NCBI GenBank assembly: GCA_016642085.1
Contig: VOQV01000004.1
Span: 1-64,000, forward strand
Source: Pantoea sp. Brub
GTDB taxonomy: Bacteria; Pseudomonadota; Gammaproteobacteria; Enterobacterales; Enterobacteriaceae
Reading direction: 5' to 3'
Length of the DNA: 64,000 bases
The notes beneath the pieces are model-generated. The model did no database searches. It was given only the letters and a program-made list of their open reading frames with translations, and was not told where the DNA came from. Below, one piece after another: positions 38,385-51,395 of the stretch; the stretch's first letter is position 1; the number at the start of each line of letters is the position of its first letter. The position numbers were made by a program, and so were the translations under genes.

Positions 38385-39635
38385 ATGCATAATATTTTTA
38401 ACTTTCAAGACAATGATTCTTTAAAATCATGGATTAATTATTTAGAAAATTTACATACTAAAACTATTAATTTAAATCTAGATAATGTCTACTTAGTTGC
38501 AAACAGATTACAGTTATTAAATCCTGCAAAATTTGTTTTTATAGTTACTGGTACAAATGGCAAAGGAACTACTTGTTATGTTTTAGAAAAATTATTAATA
38601 AATGCTGGATATAGTGTCGGTGTTTATAATTCTCCACATCTTATAAATTATACTGAAAGAGTACGAATTCAAGGACAAGAACTTAGTGATGCACAACATG
38701 TTAATAGTTTTTTGAACATTGAATTAAATCGTAAAAATACTTTATTAACTTATTTTGAATTTAGTACTTTATCAGCATTGCATTTGTTTAAAATAATAAA
38801 ACTTGATGTAGTAATATTAGAAGTAGGACTAGGTGGCAGATTAGATGCTACTAATATTATTGATGCAGATATTGCAATTATTACTAATATCGATTTAGAT
38901 CACACGAATTTTTTAGGTAACACTCGTGAAAGTATTGGCCGTGAAAAAGCAGGAGTTTTTCGTACAAATAAATTAGCAATAGTTGCGGAACAAAATATGC
39001 CAAATAGTATTTCAACAATTGCCAAACAAAAAAATACAAAATTATTAAAAATTCATCAAGAATGGAATTATAAAACAACAAATCTAAACTGGTCACTATA
39101 TGATAGTTATGGAAAACTGGAAAATTTGCCTTTACTAAATATTCCATTAGTAAATGCAGCTAGTGCTTTAGTAGCATTACGCTCTGCAAAATTTAAAATA
39201 AGTGAACTAAATATTCGTCAGAATTTACCATGTATATCTATTCCTGGACGATTTCAAATTATTAATCAACATCCTAAAATTATTTTAGATGTAGCACATA
39301 ATCCACATGCTGCGAATTATTTAGCTGCACGTTTAATATCTCTTAGAAAAATAGGTAAAATACATGCTATAGTTGGTATGTTGAAAGATAAAGATATTCA
39401 AGGGACACTTTGTGCTTTAGAAATGCAGGTAGATTATTGGTATTGTATAACACTTAATTGTCCACGTGGTGCTAAAGGTGATCAACTATCAACATATCTT
39501 GTAAAATCTCAAGTTTTTTCAGATATTAAAAACGCTTGGCAAACAGCATTGAAGAAACTAAACACACAAGATATATTATTAGTATTTGGTTCTTTTTATA
39601 CTGTTGCTCAATTTATAAATTTAGTTAAAAGATAA
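38385..39635 (+). CDS. folC: Folylpolyglutamate synthase/dihydrofolate synthase FolC
   Basis: 416 aa; FVFIVTGTNGKGTTCYVLEKLLINAGYSVGVYNSPHLINYTERVRIQG; accD-folC-cvpA-purF synteny. Confidence 0.96.
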   Translation: MHNIFNFQDNDSLKSWINYLENLHTKTINLNLDNVYLVANRLQLLNPAKFVFIVTGTNGKGTTCYVLEKLLINAGYSVGVYNSPHLINYTERVRIQGQELSDAQHVNSFLNIELNRKNTLLTYFEFSTLSALHLFKIIKLDVVILEVGLGGRLDATNIIDADIAIITNIDLDHTNFLGNTRESIGREKAGVFRTNKLAIVAEQNMPNSISTIAKQKNTKLLKIHQEWNYKTTNLNWSLYDSYGKLENLPLLNIPLVNAASALVALRSAKFKISELNIRQNLPCISIPGRFQIINQHPKIILDVAHNPHAANYLAARLISLRKIGKIHAIVGMLKDKDIQGTLCALEMQVDYWYCITLNCPRGAKGDQLSTYLVKSQVFSDIKNAWQTALKKLNTQDILLVFGSFYTVAQFINLVKR

Positions 39636-39841
39636 AATTAAATTTAATGAATTAATTTTATGATATAATATTTATAAATAAAGATTAAATAATTATATTC
39701 AATTGTTAAATATTTTTTATATCTTTTGACTTATTGATTGCAATATTTAATATGCATTTTATTATAAAAAAATAATATATTAAAAAACTAATTGTCAGTA
39801 TATTTTGAATATATATATAAAATATTTTATTGGATAATTAC

Positions 39842-40324
39842 ATGATTTGGATTGATTATATCATTATTGCTACAATTTTATTATCATCTGTTTTAAGTGC
39901 ATTAAAAGGATTTACTAGAGAAATTTTATCTTTAATTACTTTGGGATTTGCATTTTTTATCACCATTCATTATCAATATGATTTTTTATCATGGATAGTT
40001 CGTTTATATGATGATAACCTAATTAGTCGTTTATCATCTATATGTATACCTTTTATTGCTGTTATTATTATCGGAAAAATGTTAATTTATGTGCTTGATA
40101 TCTTAGTAACGAAAATCGGTTTATCTGATATTAATAGAATCTTAGGAGTATTATTTGGAGTATTGAGAGGTATTTTAATCATAACTTTGATTGTTTATGT
40201 TCTAAATATATTTACTGATTTACCTAATAGTTTAGATTGGAAAAAATCTCAATTAATTCCATTTATCAATGATATAATTAATTGTATTTTAAATTATATT
40301 AAAAATACTAGACTATTATTATAA
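39842..40324 (+). CDS. cvpA: CvpA family membrane protein
   Basis: MIWIDYIIIATILLSSVLSALKGFTREILSLITLGFAFFITIHY; upstream of purF. ORF track uses a TTG at 39830. Confidence 0.92.
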   Translation: MIWIDYIIIATILLSSVLSALKGFTREILSLITLGFAFFITIHYQYDFLSWIVRLYDDNLISRLSSICIPFIAVIIIGKMLIYVLDILVTKIGLSDINRILGVLFGVLRGILIITLIVYVLNIFTDLPNSLDWKKSQLIPFINDIINCILNYIKNTRLLL

Positions 40325-40360
40325 TACATTAAAATTACAATTTAATGAGGAAATTAAATA

Positions 40361-41893
40361 GTGTGTGGTATTGTCGGTATTGCTAGTTTTACTTCAGTAA
40401 ACCAATCAATTTATGATGCATTAACAGTACTTCAGCATCGTGGACAAGATGCTGCAGGTATTTGCTCTATAGATAAACTTAATTGTTTTCGTTTACGAAA
40501 AGCTAATGGATTAGTTAAAGATGTTTTTCAAGCTAAACACATGCAATATTTACAAGGTAATATAGGTATTGGTCATGTAAGATATCCGACTGCAGGTAGT
40601 ACTAGTGCTGCTGAAGCACAACCTTTCTATGTTAACTCTCCATATGGTATTACTCTCGCTCACAATGGTAATTTAACTAATGTAAGTGAATTACGTAAAC
40701 ATTTACTAAGCAAGTGTCGACGTCATATTAATACAACTTCAGATTCTGAAATCTTATTAAATATTCTTGCAGAAGAATTAAACCGTTTTCAGTTATGTCA
40801 TTCACTTAAAGCAGCGAATATATTTAATGCTATTAGAGCAGTTCATAAAAAAATACGTGGAGCATATGCTGTAGTATCTATGATTATTGGTCATGGTATA
40901 GTAGCTTTTCGAGATCCTAATGGAATAAGACCTCTTGTTTTAGGAAAAAGGGTAATTGTTGATGGGCGTACCGAATATATGGTTGCATCAGAAAGTGTAG
41001 CATTAGATGTATTAGGTTTTGAATGTATTCGAGATGTTTTACCTGGAGAAGCAATTTATATTAACAAACATCATAAACTATCTAGTAAACAATGCGCAAT
41101 TAATCCAGTAAGTAATCCTTGCTTATTTGAATATGTATATTTTGCTAGACCAGATTCTTTTCTGGATAAGATTTCTGTTTATAGTGCTAGAGTACGTATG
41201 GGTACTAAACTTGGTGATAAAATTTCTCGTAAATGGAAATCTATAAATATAGATGTGGTAATTCCAATTCCAGAAACTTCCAATGATATTGCATTGGAAA
41301 TTGCACGTATTATTAACAAACCATATCGTCAAGGTTTTGTAAAAAACAGATATGTTGGTCGTACATTTATTATGCCAAATAATAAATTAAGATATAACGC
41401 TGTAAAACGTAAACTTAATGTCAATAGAGCTGAATTTTTTAATAAAAATGTATTATTAGTAGATGATTCTATCGTGCGTGGTACTACGTCTAAACAAATT
41501 ATAGAAATGGCACGTAATGCTGGTGCAAAAAATGTTTATTTAGCTTCTGCTGCACCAGAAATAAGATTTCCAAATGTTTACGGCATTAACATGCCTACTG
41601 TTAATGAATTGATTGCTCATGGGAGAAAAGTAGAAGAAATTTGTAAGCTTATTAAAGCTGATAGACTTATCTTTCAAGATCTTGAAGATTTAGTTGCAGC
41701 AGTACGAGTAGATAATCCAAGAATTACTCAATTTGAATGTTCTGTTTTTAATGGAAATTACGTTACTAAAGATATTAATACGCATTATTTAAAATCTCTT
41801 CAAGTATCTAATTTAAATACCAGTAATAATAAGCAACAGTATCCATATTCATCTGAAACAGAAAATCTTGAACTATATAATGAAGAAAATTAA
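40361..41893 (+). CDS. purF: Amidophosphoribosyltransferase PurF (GTG start)
   Basis: 510 aa; [60 protein letters not shown]. Confidence 0.97.
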   Translation: MCGIVGIASFTSVNQSIYDALTVLQHRGQDAAGICSIDKLNCFRLRKANGLVKDVFQAKHMQYLQGNIGIGHVRYPTAGSTSAAEAQPFYVNSPYGITLAHNGNLTNVSELRKHLLSKCRRHINTTSDSEILLNILAEELNRFQLCHSLKAANIFNAIRAVHKKIRGAYAVVSMIIGHGIVAFRDPNGIRPLVLGKRVIVDGRTEYMVASESVALDVLGFECIRDVLPGEAIYINKHHKLSSKQCAINPVSNPCLFEYVYFARPDSFLDKISVYSARVRMGTKLGDKISRKWKSINIDVVIPIPETSNDIALEIARIINKPYRQGFVKNRYVGRTFIMPNNKLRYNAVKRKLNVNRAEFFNKNVLLVDDSIVRGTTSKQIIEMARNAGAKNVYLASAAPEIRFPNVYGINMPTVNELIAHGRKVEEICKLIKADRLIFQDLEDLVAAVRVDNPRITQFECSVFNGNYVTKDINTHYLKSLQVSNLNTSNNKQQYPYSSETENLELYNEEN

Positions 41894-41987
41894 AATTAAT
41901 TTTAAATAAAATTTTATACAGCTATATTTTATATTAATGTTAACATTTTTTATATTATATATAGTGAAGTGCATTAAGGCTTGAATC

Positions 41988-42572
41988 ATGAAAAGACGAA
42001 TTGTGATTGGAATTTCAGGTGCAAGTGGTGTAATTTATAGTGTGCGTATGTTAGAAATTTTAAAAAGAATACAAACAATAGAAACTCATCTTGTAATAAG
42101 CAAATCTTCTTATAAAACATTACAAATAGAAAGTAAACTAAACATAAATAAAATGTCTACATTATGTGATACCGCTTATCATATAAATGATATAGCAGCA
42201 AGTATATCATCTGGTTCTTTTAAAACAATAGGTATGATTATTTTACCTTGTTCAATCAAAACTCTTTCAGGGGTAGTACATAGTTATGCTGATTCATTAT
42301 TAATAAGAGCTGCTGATGTTACATTAAAAGAACAACGTAAGTTGGTATTATGCTTACGTGAAACACCTTTGCATGTTGGACATTTACGTATGATGATTAA
42401 TGCTGCGAAATTAGGTGCTATTATTATGCCTATAATTCCAACATTTTATCATTATCCAAAAAGTATCAATGATATAATTGATCACATGATATATCGCATA
42501 ATTGATCAATTTGATATAGAAATACCTAACAATCTATTTAAACGTTGGCATGGTAAATATACAAAATTATAA
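41988..42572 (+). CDS. ubiX: Flavin prenyltransferase UbiX
   Basis: 194 aa; RIVIGISGASGVIYSVRMLEIL, SGSFKTIGMIILPCSIKTLSGVVHSYADSLLIRAADVTLKEQRKLVLCLRETPLH. Confidence 0.95.
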   Translation: MKRRIVIGISGASGVIYSVRMLEILKRIQTIETHLVISKSSYKTLQIESKLNINKMSTLCDTAYHINDIAASISSGSFKTIGMIILPCSIKTLSGVVHSYADSLLIRAADVTLKEQRKLVLCLRETPLHVGHLRMMINAAKLGAIIMPIIPTFYHYPKSINDIIDHMIYRIIDQFDIEIPNNLFKRWHGKYTKL

Positions 42573-42609
42573 ATAATTTAATATTCAATTTATAAAAAAA
42601 ATATGTTTA

Positions 42610-44769
42610 CTAAAAACGTGTTTTATTTTTATTTTGCATTTTCTGTGATTGAATTGCAGTCAATGCAATTGTATAAACTATATCATCTACTAAAGCACCT
42701 CTTGATAAATCATTAACTGGTTTGTTTATACCTTGTAACATTGGACCAATAGAAGTTAAATTAGCTGTTCTTTGTACTGCTTTGTATGTAGTATTACCTG
42801 TATTTAAATCTGGAAAAATTAATACTGTAGCCTTACCAGCAACTTGAGAATGTGGAGCTTTATGTTTTGCTACATCTTCGATTATTGCTGCATCATATTG
42901 TAATGGTCCATCTATAATTAAATCTGGTCTTTTTTGCTTAGCAATAATTGTTGCTTGACGTACTTTTTCAACATCACTACCTTCACTAGAATTACCTGTT
43001 GAATAAGAAATCATAGCTACACGAGGTTCAATTCCAAACGCTTTAGCCGAATCAGCTGATTGTATAGCAATTTCTGCTAATTGTACTGATGTTGGATCTG
43101 GGTTAATTGCACAATCTCCATAAACTAGTACCTCTTCAGGTAGTAACATAAAAAAAATAGAAGAAATTAGTGAATTATTAGGTGCGGTTTTAATTAATTG
43201 TAATGATGGACGAATAGTATTTGCTGTAGTATGAATAGCACCAGATACTAAACCATCTACTTCATTTTGTTCTAACATCATAGTACCAAGAACTACATTA
43301 TCTTTCAGTTGTTCTTCCGCAAGCACATGATTCATACCTTTATGTTTTCTTAATTCAATTAATCTTGGTATGTAGTTATTTCTAATCAAAATAGGATTTA
43401 TCAATTCAATATTTTTTCCTAACTTAATACCTTGTAATATAGCTATGCGTTTTATTTCATCTGGATTCCCTAATAAAATACAAGTAGTAATATTTTTACT
43501 TGCACAAATTGAAGCAGCTTTAATAGTGCGAGGTTCTTCTCCTTCTGGCAGTACTATACGTGTTTTTGATTTACGTGCTAGTTGAGTTAATTTATAACGA
43601 AATGCTGGAGGAGATAAACGAATATTGTTTTTAGAATTTACAGTTAATGATTCAATCCATTTTGAATTGATGAAATTAGCGACATATTCTTGTATGTTTT
43701 CAATGCGCTGAACATCATCCACTGGAATCTTTAAATCAAATTGCTGTATATTTAGTGAAGTTTGCCAGGTGTTTGTTTTAACCATAAAAACTGGTAATCC
43801 AGTTTTAAAAGCACGTTCACATAATTTACTAATTTGATTATTTATTTTATGATTACCAGTTAATAATATAGCAGCAATTTCAACGCCATTCATTGTTGCT
43901 AGACAAGCTGCAACAAGCACATCTGGACGATCAGCTGAAGTAACTAATAAAGATCCTTTATGGAAATATTTTAACATATTTGGCAAACTATAGCTACAAA
44001 AAGTTATTGATTTAATACGTCGAGTTTTAAGTTCACCTTCATTTATAAGAACAGCATTTAAATGATTATACATATCAATAGCTCTTGCAGCTATTAAATC
44101 AAAATTCCATGGAATGCTAGCTATTATGGGTACAGAACTATTATGAAACAATGGTAAATTATTATTAGTATTCAATAATTTTAATGAAGATTTTAATTTA
44201 TTTGAAAAAAAATAGTGTATATTATTTTGAACATCTATAGGTGCATTAATTTTGTTAACAATTACACCAATAATATTTTTATTTTCTTTATTACTAAAGA
44301 TATTTTGCACTAATTTTAATTGTTCGTTTATTTCTAATAAAGTATCATTTTTTGGTGTTAAAATTAATATAATTTCTGCATTCAAAACTTTAGCTATTTC
44401 ATAATTAAGAAAAATAGCAAGTTGGTTAGTTGGCATTAAACCTTCGATTAATATTACTTCAGCAGTATTTTTACTTGAATGATATTTAGCTATAATTTTT
44501 TCCATTAAAATATCATATTTATTATTACTTAATAAAAATTTCACATATTTTTTATTTAATGGTTGATTTATAGGAATTGATTGTTTTTTTAAGATAATAG
44601 TACTTGTTTGATTTAATGAGTTAATATCTACATACGATTGTTCAATTGGTTTAAAAAAATTAACTCTAATACCTTTACGTTCCATGGATCGAATTACACC
44701 AATGGTGATAGTGGTTAAACCAACATTATTATTTGTTGGAATCAGTATAATTGTACGTGGCAAACTCAA
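42610..44769 (-). CDS. pta: Phosphate acetyltransferase Pta
   Basis: 719 aa; N-terminal BioD-like P-loop region, DRTT-type middle domain, C-terminal [24 protein letters not shown]... [33 protein letters not shown]. Confidence 0.96.
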   Translation of the reverse strand: MSLPRTIILIPTNNNVGLTTITIGVIRSMERKGIRVNFFKPIEQSYVDINSLNQTSTIILKKQSIPINQPLNKKYVKFLLSNNKYDILMEKIIAKYHSSKNTAEVILIEGLMPTNQLAIFLNYEIAKVLNAEIILILTPKNDTLLEINEQLKLVQNIFSNKENKNIIGVIVNKINAPIDVQNNIHYFFSNKLKSSLKLLNTNNNLPLFHNSSVPIIASIPWNFDLIAARAIDMYNHLNAVLINEGELKTRRIKSITFCSYSLPNMLKYFHKGSLLVTSADRPDVLVAACLATMNGVEIAAILLTGNHKINNQISKLCERAFKTGLPVFMVKTNTWQTSLNIQQFDLKIPVDDVQRIENIQEYVANFINSKWIESLTVNSKNNIRLSPPAFRYKLTQLARKSKTRIVLPEGEEPRTIKAASICASKNITTCILLGNPDEIKRIAILQGIKLGKNIELINPILIRNNYIPRLIELRKHKGMNHVLAEEQLKDNVVLGTMMLEQNEVDGLVSGAIHTTANTIRPSLQLIKTAPNNSLISSIFFMLLPEEVLVYGDCAINPDPTSVQLAEIAIQSADSAKAFGIEPRVAMISYSTGNSSEGSDVEKVRQATIIAKQKRPDLIIDGPLQYDAAIIEDVAKHKAPHSQVAGKATVLIFPDLNTGNTTYKAVQRTANLTSIGPMLQGINKPVNDLSRGALVDDIVYTIALTAIQSQKMQNKNKTRF

Positions 44770-44827
44770 TTCCTTTTATATGATAAAATACATTATGAAT
44801 GAATTGAAACTAATCAAATATTTGAAT

Positions 44828-46024
44828 TTATTTTATAAGATATGCAGTTTCTTTAGCTATTATTAATTCTTCATTAGTAGGTATAACTAATGCTAAACGT
44901 GTTCCAGTTTTATTGATATATCCTAATTGACCAAATCTAGTACATAGATTGAGATCATGATCAATTTCAAAATTTAGCAGTTTTAATTTTTGTACAACTA
45001 ATTTACGTACCATAGCAGAGTTTTCACCAATACCACCAGTAAATACTATAGCATCTAAATCATTATCCATTAATGTAATATAACCACCAATATATTTTGC
45101 AATACGATGACAAAATACATCCATAGCACGTTTAGCATTTTTTTGAATTTCATAATTTTCTTCAATATATCGACAATCATTAGTTATTTCTGATAATCCT
45201 AATAAACCAGATTCTTTAGTTAATAATTTATATATATTATTAATGCTCATTCCTAATTCTTTATAAAGAAAAAATATTATAGCAGGATCTATATCACCAC
45301 TACGAGTGCCCATTACCAAACCTTCTAATGGGGTTAATCCCATAGAGGTATCCACACATATACCATTTCGAATAGCGGATATAGAACTTCCATTACCTAA
45401 GTGACAAGTTATAATATTTAATTTTTCTATAGATTTTTGTAATATAGCTGATGTTTTATGTGTAACATATAAATGACTAATACCATGTGCTCCATAGCGA
45501 CGAATTCCATGTTTTTTATAAAATTTATATGGTAAAGCATATAAATAAGAAGATTCTGGAATTGTATTATGGAAAGTAGTATCAAACACTGCCACATTTG
45601 GAATATTAGGAAAATGTTTTATTATTTGATTTATACCAATTAAATGTGCTGGAATATGTAATGGTGCAAATGGTTTAGCTTTTTTAATTTGTTCAATAAT
45701 ATTATTAGTTATAATTGTGGATTTTGTTAAAATTTTACCACCATGAACAATACGGTGACCTATTGCAGTAATTTCATTTACAATAAAAAAATTTTTTTTA
45801 ATAATTTTATTGATTATAAAATTAAGAGCTTGTTGGTAAGAAATACTAGATCTCAAAAAAATCTGTTCTGTTTGATTCTTAAATTTCCATTTAATTTTAG
45901 ATTCTGGAAGATTAATACATTCAGCTAAACCAGAGAGATATGTATTATCTTGATAAGGATTTAATATAGTAAACTTAATAGAAGAACTACCACAGTTTAA
46001 AACTAATATTAATTCATTAGACAT
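44828..46024 (-). CDS. ackA: Acetate kinase AckA
   Basis: 398 aa; [74 protein letters not shown]. Confidence 0.97.
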   Translation of the reverse strand: MSNELILVLNCGSSSIKFTILNPYQDNTYLSGLAECINLPESKIKWKFKNQTEQIFLRSSISYQQALNFIINKIIKKNFFIVNEITAIGHRIVHGGKILTKSTIITNNIIEQIKKAKPFAPLHIPAHLIGINQIIKHFPNIPNVAVFDTTFHNTIPESSYLYALPYKFYKKHGIRRYGAHGISHLYVTHKTSAILQKSIEKLNIITCHLGNGSSISAIRNGICVDTSMGLTPLEGLVMGTRSGDIDPAIIFFLYKELGMSINNIYKLLTKESGLLGLSEITNDCRYIEENYEIQKNAKRAMDVFCHRIAKYIGGYITLMDNDLDAIVFTGGIGENSAMVRKLVVQKLKLLNFEIDHDLNLCTRFGQLGYINKTGTRLALVIPTNEELIIAKETAYLIK

Positions 46025-46560
46025 CTAATATATCCTATATTATTAAATATTTTTATAAAAAATCGTAATTAAGAATATATAATAAATTTATTATGTCGTG
46101 TATATATTTAAAGTTATTATATATTTTATATAAAAAAATCATTATTACATTATTGTATTTAGATAGCTATTTACTATTTTATTAATATATGATTTTGTAT
46201 AAATTAATTTAGCGTTGATGATAATACAGGAAATGATTTTTTATATATTTAGTATATAATATATAATTGTTATTTTAACCAAAAATCTTTTTCGTTCGAT
46301 TATAAAATTAATAATTTTTTTGTTGTATTATTTTTAATAATTACTAATATTAACAATATCATGCTTATAACAGTAATATTTGTAATTAAACATTATTTTA
46401 TTAAAATGAGCATTAGTGATTTTTTTTGTATTTATAATGATTGTATAAGAAAAAGTATTATACGAATTAAATTTTAACAAAAAAATTATTTAACATATGA
46501 TATAGTGTTGATATACCATAGATTATAATTTTTAACACATTTAATTAGGTTTGATAAATT

Positions 46561-48354
46561 ATGAATTTTATTAGAAGGTTTTTTATAAATTTTTTAATAG
46601 TATTTTTAATAGTAGCAGGTGTAAAAATTTGGTTTAATATTAAAGCACATCGGAATAATTCACCTATTCAAAAACAAGCATTAAAAATAGATATTCAAGG
46701 TTCAATATCTGACAATGTTTATATAAACGATTTTTCGAAAAACAATGACAAATTATTAATTGAACATGATCTTTTTAATCATAATATAAATAATTCTCTT
46801 TTTAGTATAGTGGAAATTATTAGACAAGCAAAAATTGATAACAATATTTCAGGTATAGTGTTAGATTTAAATAATCTTACAAATATTGATCAACCTTCTA
46901 TGGAATATATTGGAAAAACATTGATTGAATTTCGTAACTCTGGTAAACCTATATATGCAATAGGTTATAATTATAATCAATTGCAATATTTTATTGCTAG
47001 TTTTTCTAATAAAATTTTTCTAGATTCTACTGGTTCAGTGGATATAAAAGGTTTTGCATTTAAGCAAATGTATTGGAAATCTTTACTTGACAAATTAAAA
47101 ATTACTGTAAATATATTTAAAGCAGGTATATATAAATCTGCTGTGGAACCGCTTGTGCTTAATACAGAATCACCTATTGTGCGTCATATTAATCAGCATA
47201 TAATTGATCAATCCTGGACAGATTATCTAAAAATTATATCTAATAATCGTAATATCAATCCTGAACAAACATTTCCAAATATATCAGATGCACTTACAGA
47301 ATTAAAAAGATTTCATGGTAAGGAATCTAAATATGCATTACAAAGACGGTTAGTAGATATAACTGGTTCAAAACAACAAATAGAGAACAAATTGATATCA
47401 ATTTTTGGTATGGATCCTAGTACTAATAGTTATGCTAATATCAGTGTTTATGATTATGCAAAACAATTAAGTAAATCTAATAATAATAATAATATACATA
47501 ATATTGCAGTCATTATAATTAATAATATTATTACGACTGATAAAATTAGTTTAAATCGCATTCTCAATGATATACGTAACTCTTACTTAAATCCATATAT
47601 TAAAGCTGTTGTTTTATATATAAACAGTCCAGGTGGAAGTGTATTAGCTACAGAATTAATTCATCGAGAATTAGCAAACTTACATGCAAAAAACAAACCT
47701 ATTGTTGTATATATGGGTAATCAAGCAGCTTCTGGTGGTTATTGGGTTGCTACTGCTGGTGATTATATAATAGCTAATAAAAATACAATTACAGGTTCTA
47801 TTGGAGTTTTCGGTATAATAAGTACTTTTGAAAAGTCTTTAAATTATCTTGGCATTCATGAAGACGGTGTTGCCTCTTCTCCATTAGCTAATTTTAGTAT
47901 AAAAAGTAAAATACCATCAGAAATAAAAAACATGGTACAAATTAAAATTAAAAATAATTATTTTAATTTTGTTAATTTAGTAGCTAAATCTCGTAAAAGA
48001 TCTTTTAGATATATTAATTTAATTGGACAAGGTCACATATGGAATGGTTTAGAAGCTAAAAAAAATGGTTTAATTGATTCTTTAGGTGATTTTGATGATG
48101 CAATAAAAAAAGCTTGTGAATTAGCAAAAATCAAAACTCCTCATATTCTTTGGTATAAAAGTAATATAAATTTACTTAATGTATTACTAAGCAATGTAAA
48201 AGTTGATTTTAATTTAGTATTTTTAAACACTTTACAAACGTTTTTACCATCTACATTACTTGAATTTATTTTTGGTATGAAAGACCAAACCAATTTGTTT
48301 AATGATCCTAAAGATCAATATGCTTTATGTTCTAGCTGTGTTAATGTTAAATGA
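46561..48354 (+). CDS. sppA: Signal peptide peptidase SppA (protease IV)
   Basis: 597 aa; N-terminal TM, VLYINSPGGSVLATELIHRELANL, VYMGNQAASGGYWVATAGDYIIANKNTITGSIGVFG. Confidence 0.95.
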   Translation: MNFIRRFFINFLIVFLIVAGVKIWFNIKAHRNNSPIQKQALKIDIQGSISDNVYINDFSKNNDKLLIEHDLFNHNINNSLFSIVEIIRQAKIDNNISGIVLDLNNLTNIDQPSMEYIGKTLIEFRNSGKPIYAIGYNYNQLQYFIASFSNKIFLDSTGSVDIKGFAFKQMYWKSLLDKLKITVNIFKAGIYKSAVEPLVLNTESPIVRHINQHIIDQSWTDYLKIISNNRNINPEQTFPNISDALTELKRFHGKESKYALQRRLVDITGSKQQIENKLISIFGMDPSTNSYANISVYDYAKQLSKSNNNNNIHNIAVIIINNIITTDKISLNRILNDIRNSYLNPYIKAVVLYINSPGGSVLATELIHRELANLHAKNKPIVVYMGNQAASGGYWVATAGDYIIANKNTITGSIGVFGIISTFEKSLNYLGIHEDGVASSPLANFSIKSKIPSEIKNMVQIKIKNNYFNFVNLVAKSRKRSFRYINLIGQGHIWNGLEAKKNGLIDSLGDFDDAIKKACELAKIKTPHILWYKSNINLLNVLLSNVKVDFNLVFLNTLQTFLPSTLLEFIFGMKDQTNLFNDPKDQYALCSSCVNVK

Positions 48355-48455
48355 ATATAAAATAGAGTATATGATCTAATTTTTTTTTAGATATTGCTAA
48401 TATTAATTAAATAATTAATTGTTTTAAGAACTTTTTCTTGACTATTATGTTTTTT

Positions 48456-48480
48456 TTTGTATTGTTATAAACAATACAAA
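48456..48480. promoter_or_regulatory. Operator-like 25-bp palindrome upstream of gapA
   Basis: TTTGTATTGTT-ata-AACAATACAAA, perfect 11-bp arms, 22 nt before the gapA ATG; TTGACT at 48438-48443 just upstream. Confidence 0.45.
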
Positions 48481-48502
48481 TCATAGATAGATAATAGAAT
48501 AT

Positions 48503-49504
48503 ATGACAATTAAAATAGGTATAAATGGTTTTGGTCGTATAGGACGCATGATTTTTCGTGCTTCTTTGCAACGGTCTAATATACAAATTGTTGGGATTAA
48601 TGATTTATTAGATATAAATTATATTGCTTATATGTTAAAATACGACTCTACTCATGGTACTTTCAAAGGTAAAATAAGTGTTGATATTAACAAAAAAATT
48701 ATTATAGTTAATAATCATATAATACGAGTGACTTCTGAAAACAATCTTAATAATTTACACTGGGACACAATTGGAGTAGATGTAGTTATTGAATCAACAG
48801 GTATTTTTTTGACAAAAGAACACGCCATTAAACATATTCATGCAGGTGCAACTAAAGTTGTTTTAACTGCTCCACCAAAAGACGAAATTCCTATGTTTGT
48901 TCGTGGCGTTAATTTTGGATCTTATAATGGAGAACAAATAGTTTCTAATGCTTCTTGTACTACTAATTGTTTAGCACCATTAGCAAAAATTATTAATAAC
49001 AAATTCAATATTATTGAAGGATTGATGACTACTATTCATGCTACCACTTCTACACAAAAGACTGTAGATAGTCCATCTAATAAAGATTGGCGTGGTGGTA
49101 GAGGTGCTATTCAAAATATTATTCCAGCTTCAACTGGAGCAGCAAAAGCAGTTGGAAAAGTTTTACCAGAATTAAATAATAAGTTAACAGGAATAGCATT
49201 TCGTGTTCCTACTGCTAATGTATCAGTTATCGATTTAACATTAAGATTAAAATGTTCTGTTGATTATAAAGATATATGCTCTGAAATTAAATCTGCATCA
49301 GAAAAAGAAATGAAAGATATTATCGGTTATACAGAAGAAAATGTTGTTTCTAGTGATTTTAACGGTGAGTCACTTACTTGTATATTTGATGCTAAAGCAG
49401 GAATGTCTTTGAATAAAAATTTTGTAAAATTAGTAGCTTGGTATGATAATGAAACAGGATATTCAAATAAAGTACTTGATTTAATAGAATTGATTTCGAC
49501 TTAA
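48503..49504 (+). CDS. gapA: Glyceraldehyde-3-phosphate dehydrogenase A
   Basis: 333 aa; [56 protein letters not shown]. Confidence 0.97.
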   Translation: MTIKIGINGFGRIGRMIFRASLQRSNIQIVGINDLLDINYIAYMLKYDSTHGTFKGKISVDINKKIIIVNNHIIRVTSENNLNNLHWDTIGVDVVIESTGIFLTKEHAIKHIHAGATKVVLTAPPKDEIPMFVRGVNFGSYNGEQIVSNASCTTNCLAPLAKIINNKFNIIEGLMTTIHATTSTQKTVDSPSNKDWRGGRGAIQNIIPASTGAAKAVGKVLPELNNKLTGIAFRVPTANVSVIDLTLRLKCSVDYKDICSEIKSASEKEMKDIIGYTEENVVSSDFNGESLTCIFDAKAGMSLNKNFVKLVAWYDNETGYSNKVLDLIELIST

Positions 49505-49699
49505 TAAAAAAACTATATTGTTACAACGATCATATTTTATTAAAAACAATTATGCAAATTAATTATGAATATGTGATATATATTTATCTCTAATGAAACG
49601 GATTATTTTAAAATAGAAGCAATCTATTTAAGATAATCTTTTTTTTAATGAGGTATTTTTATAGAGTTAATATTTATAATATGTAGGGCATACTAAAAT

Positions 49700-51178
49700 A
49701 TGATTACAGATCATAATCGAACTATTCAAGAATTTTTTTTAGGACGATCTCCAGTTTGGTATAAATTAATAATTATTATATTTTTATTAGTGAATCCTAT
49801 CATTTATTTCTTTATAGATCAATTTTTTTCCAGTTGGATTTTAATTTTTGAATTTGTTTTTATTTTAGCAATGTCATTAAAATGTTATCCTTTATTTTCA
49901 AGTGGATTATTAATATTTGAAGCTATTTGTATGGGTATGGTTGATACAGAGCAAATTAAAGTTGAAATATATAATAATTTTGAAATAATTTTGTTATTGA
50001 TTTTTATGGTTACTGGCATTTTTTTTATAAAAGAACTATTAATATTTATTTTTATTCGTTTAATTTTACATATCAATTCTAAATTAAAATTAGGATTAGT
50101 TTTATGTTTGATAACTAGCTTCCTATCAGCATTTATAGATGCTCTTACTGTTTTGACAGTAATAATAATAGTTTTTATAAGCTTATATAATATTTATAAT
50201 CAAATAATACATGATGCCAAATGTAAAAAATATATTGATAATCGAAAAATATCTTTAAATCAATTTCGTTGTTTTTTGTGTAATTTGATTATGTATGCTT
50301 GTATTGGTACTACATTAGGTGGTGTAATGACTATGGTAGGTGAACCACAGAATATAATAATTGCTCATAATGTTGGTTGGAATTTTAAGAGTTTTTTTTT
50401 ACATATGTATCCAATTACTATTCCTATTGTAATATCTGGCATATGTACTATTATTATACTGGAAAAATTTAAAATATTTGGTTATGGAATAACTATACCA
50501 AATGTTGTGTATAAACTAATAAAGATAGCGTATTACAAGAAATATGTGACAAGTAATCAGCAAAGTATACTTAAATTATTCATTCAAGGAATGATTTTAA
50601 TTTGGTTAATTTTTGCAATAATATTTCGTATCATGGATATTGGATTATTAGGATTATTTGTAATAATATTGTCAACTTCTTTATGTGGTATTGTTGATGA
50701 AAATAAAATCGGTCGTGCTTTTGGTGAGATATTACCTTTTGTTTCCTTACTAGTAATTTTTTTTGCTATTAATGCCATAATTATCAAACAAAATTTATTC
50801 TCGCCTATTATTCATTTTATTCTAAATAGTTCACAAAATAAACAATTTACTTGGTTATATATATTTAATGGTTTATTATCTTCAATAGCAGATAATGTTT
50901 TTGCTGGTTCAATGTATATTCATGAAATAAAACATGCGTTTGAACAAAAATTGATTAATTATCATACATTTGAATCATTAGCAGTAATTACCAATATTGG
51001 TACTAATATTCCTTCTGTTGCTACACCAAATGGTCAAGCTGCTTTTTTGTTTTTATTAACTTCAAAATTAGCTCCAATGATATCTCTGTCCTACAGACGT
51101 ATGGTTTGGATGGCATTGCCATTTACTATTATATTATCACTAGTTGGATATGTATCTATTATATTTAATATAGATTGA
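49700..51178 (+). CDS. nhaB: Na+/H+ antiporter NhaB
   Basis: 492 aa multi-TM; FFLGRSPVWYKLIIIIFLLVNP, GTTLGGVMTMVGEPQNIIIAHNVGWNFKSFFLHMYPITIPI, SVATPNGQAAFLFLLTSKLAPMISLSYRRMVWMALPFT. Confidence 0.95.
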   Translation: MITDHNRTIQEFFLGRSPVWYKLIIIIFLLVNPIIYFFIDQFFSSWILIFEFVFILAMSLKCYPLFSSGLLIFEAICMGMVDTEQIKVEIYNNFEIILLLIFMVTGIFFIKELLIFIFIRLILHINSKLKLGLVLCLITSFLSAFIDALTVLTVIIIVFISLYNIYNQIIHDAKCKKYIDNRKISLNQFRCFLCNLIMYACIGTTLGGVMTMVGEPQNIIIAHNVGWNFKSFFLHMYPITIPIVISGICTIIILEKFKIFGYGITIPNVVYKLIKIAYYKKYVTSNQQSILKLFIQGMILIWLIFAIIFRIMDIGLLGLFVIILSTSLCGIVDENKIGRAFGEILPFVSLLVIFFAINAIIIKQNLFSPIIHFILNSSQNKQFTWLYIFNGLLSSIADNVFAGSMYIHEIKHAFEQKLINYHTFESLAVITNIGTNIPSVATPNGQAAFLFLLTSKLAPMISLSYRRMVWMALPFTIILSLVGYVSIIFNID

Positions 51179-51395
51179 ATGTTTATTATTTAATAAAATA
51201 TTTATTAAAACTGTATACATGTATTATTTAGTAATTAATATTTGTAATATGCTATATTGAATAGTAAAAAATACTTGAATTTTATAAAAAATTTCTTCTA
51301 TCATATGTAGAATGTGGAATATATTAAAAAATAAGTAAAATATTTTGAATATTTATTAACTATTTTTAATAAAAATTTATAGGAACTTACAATCA

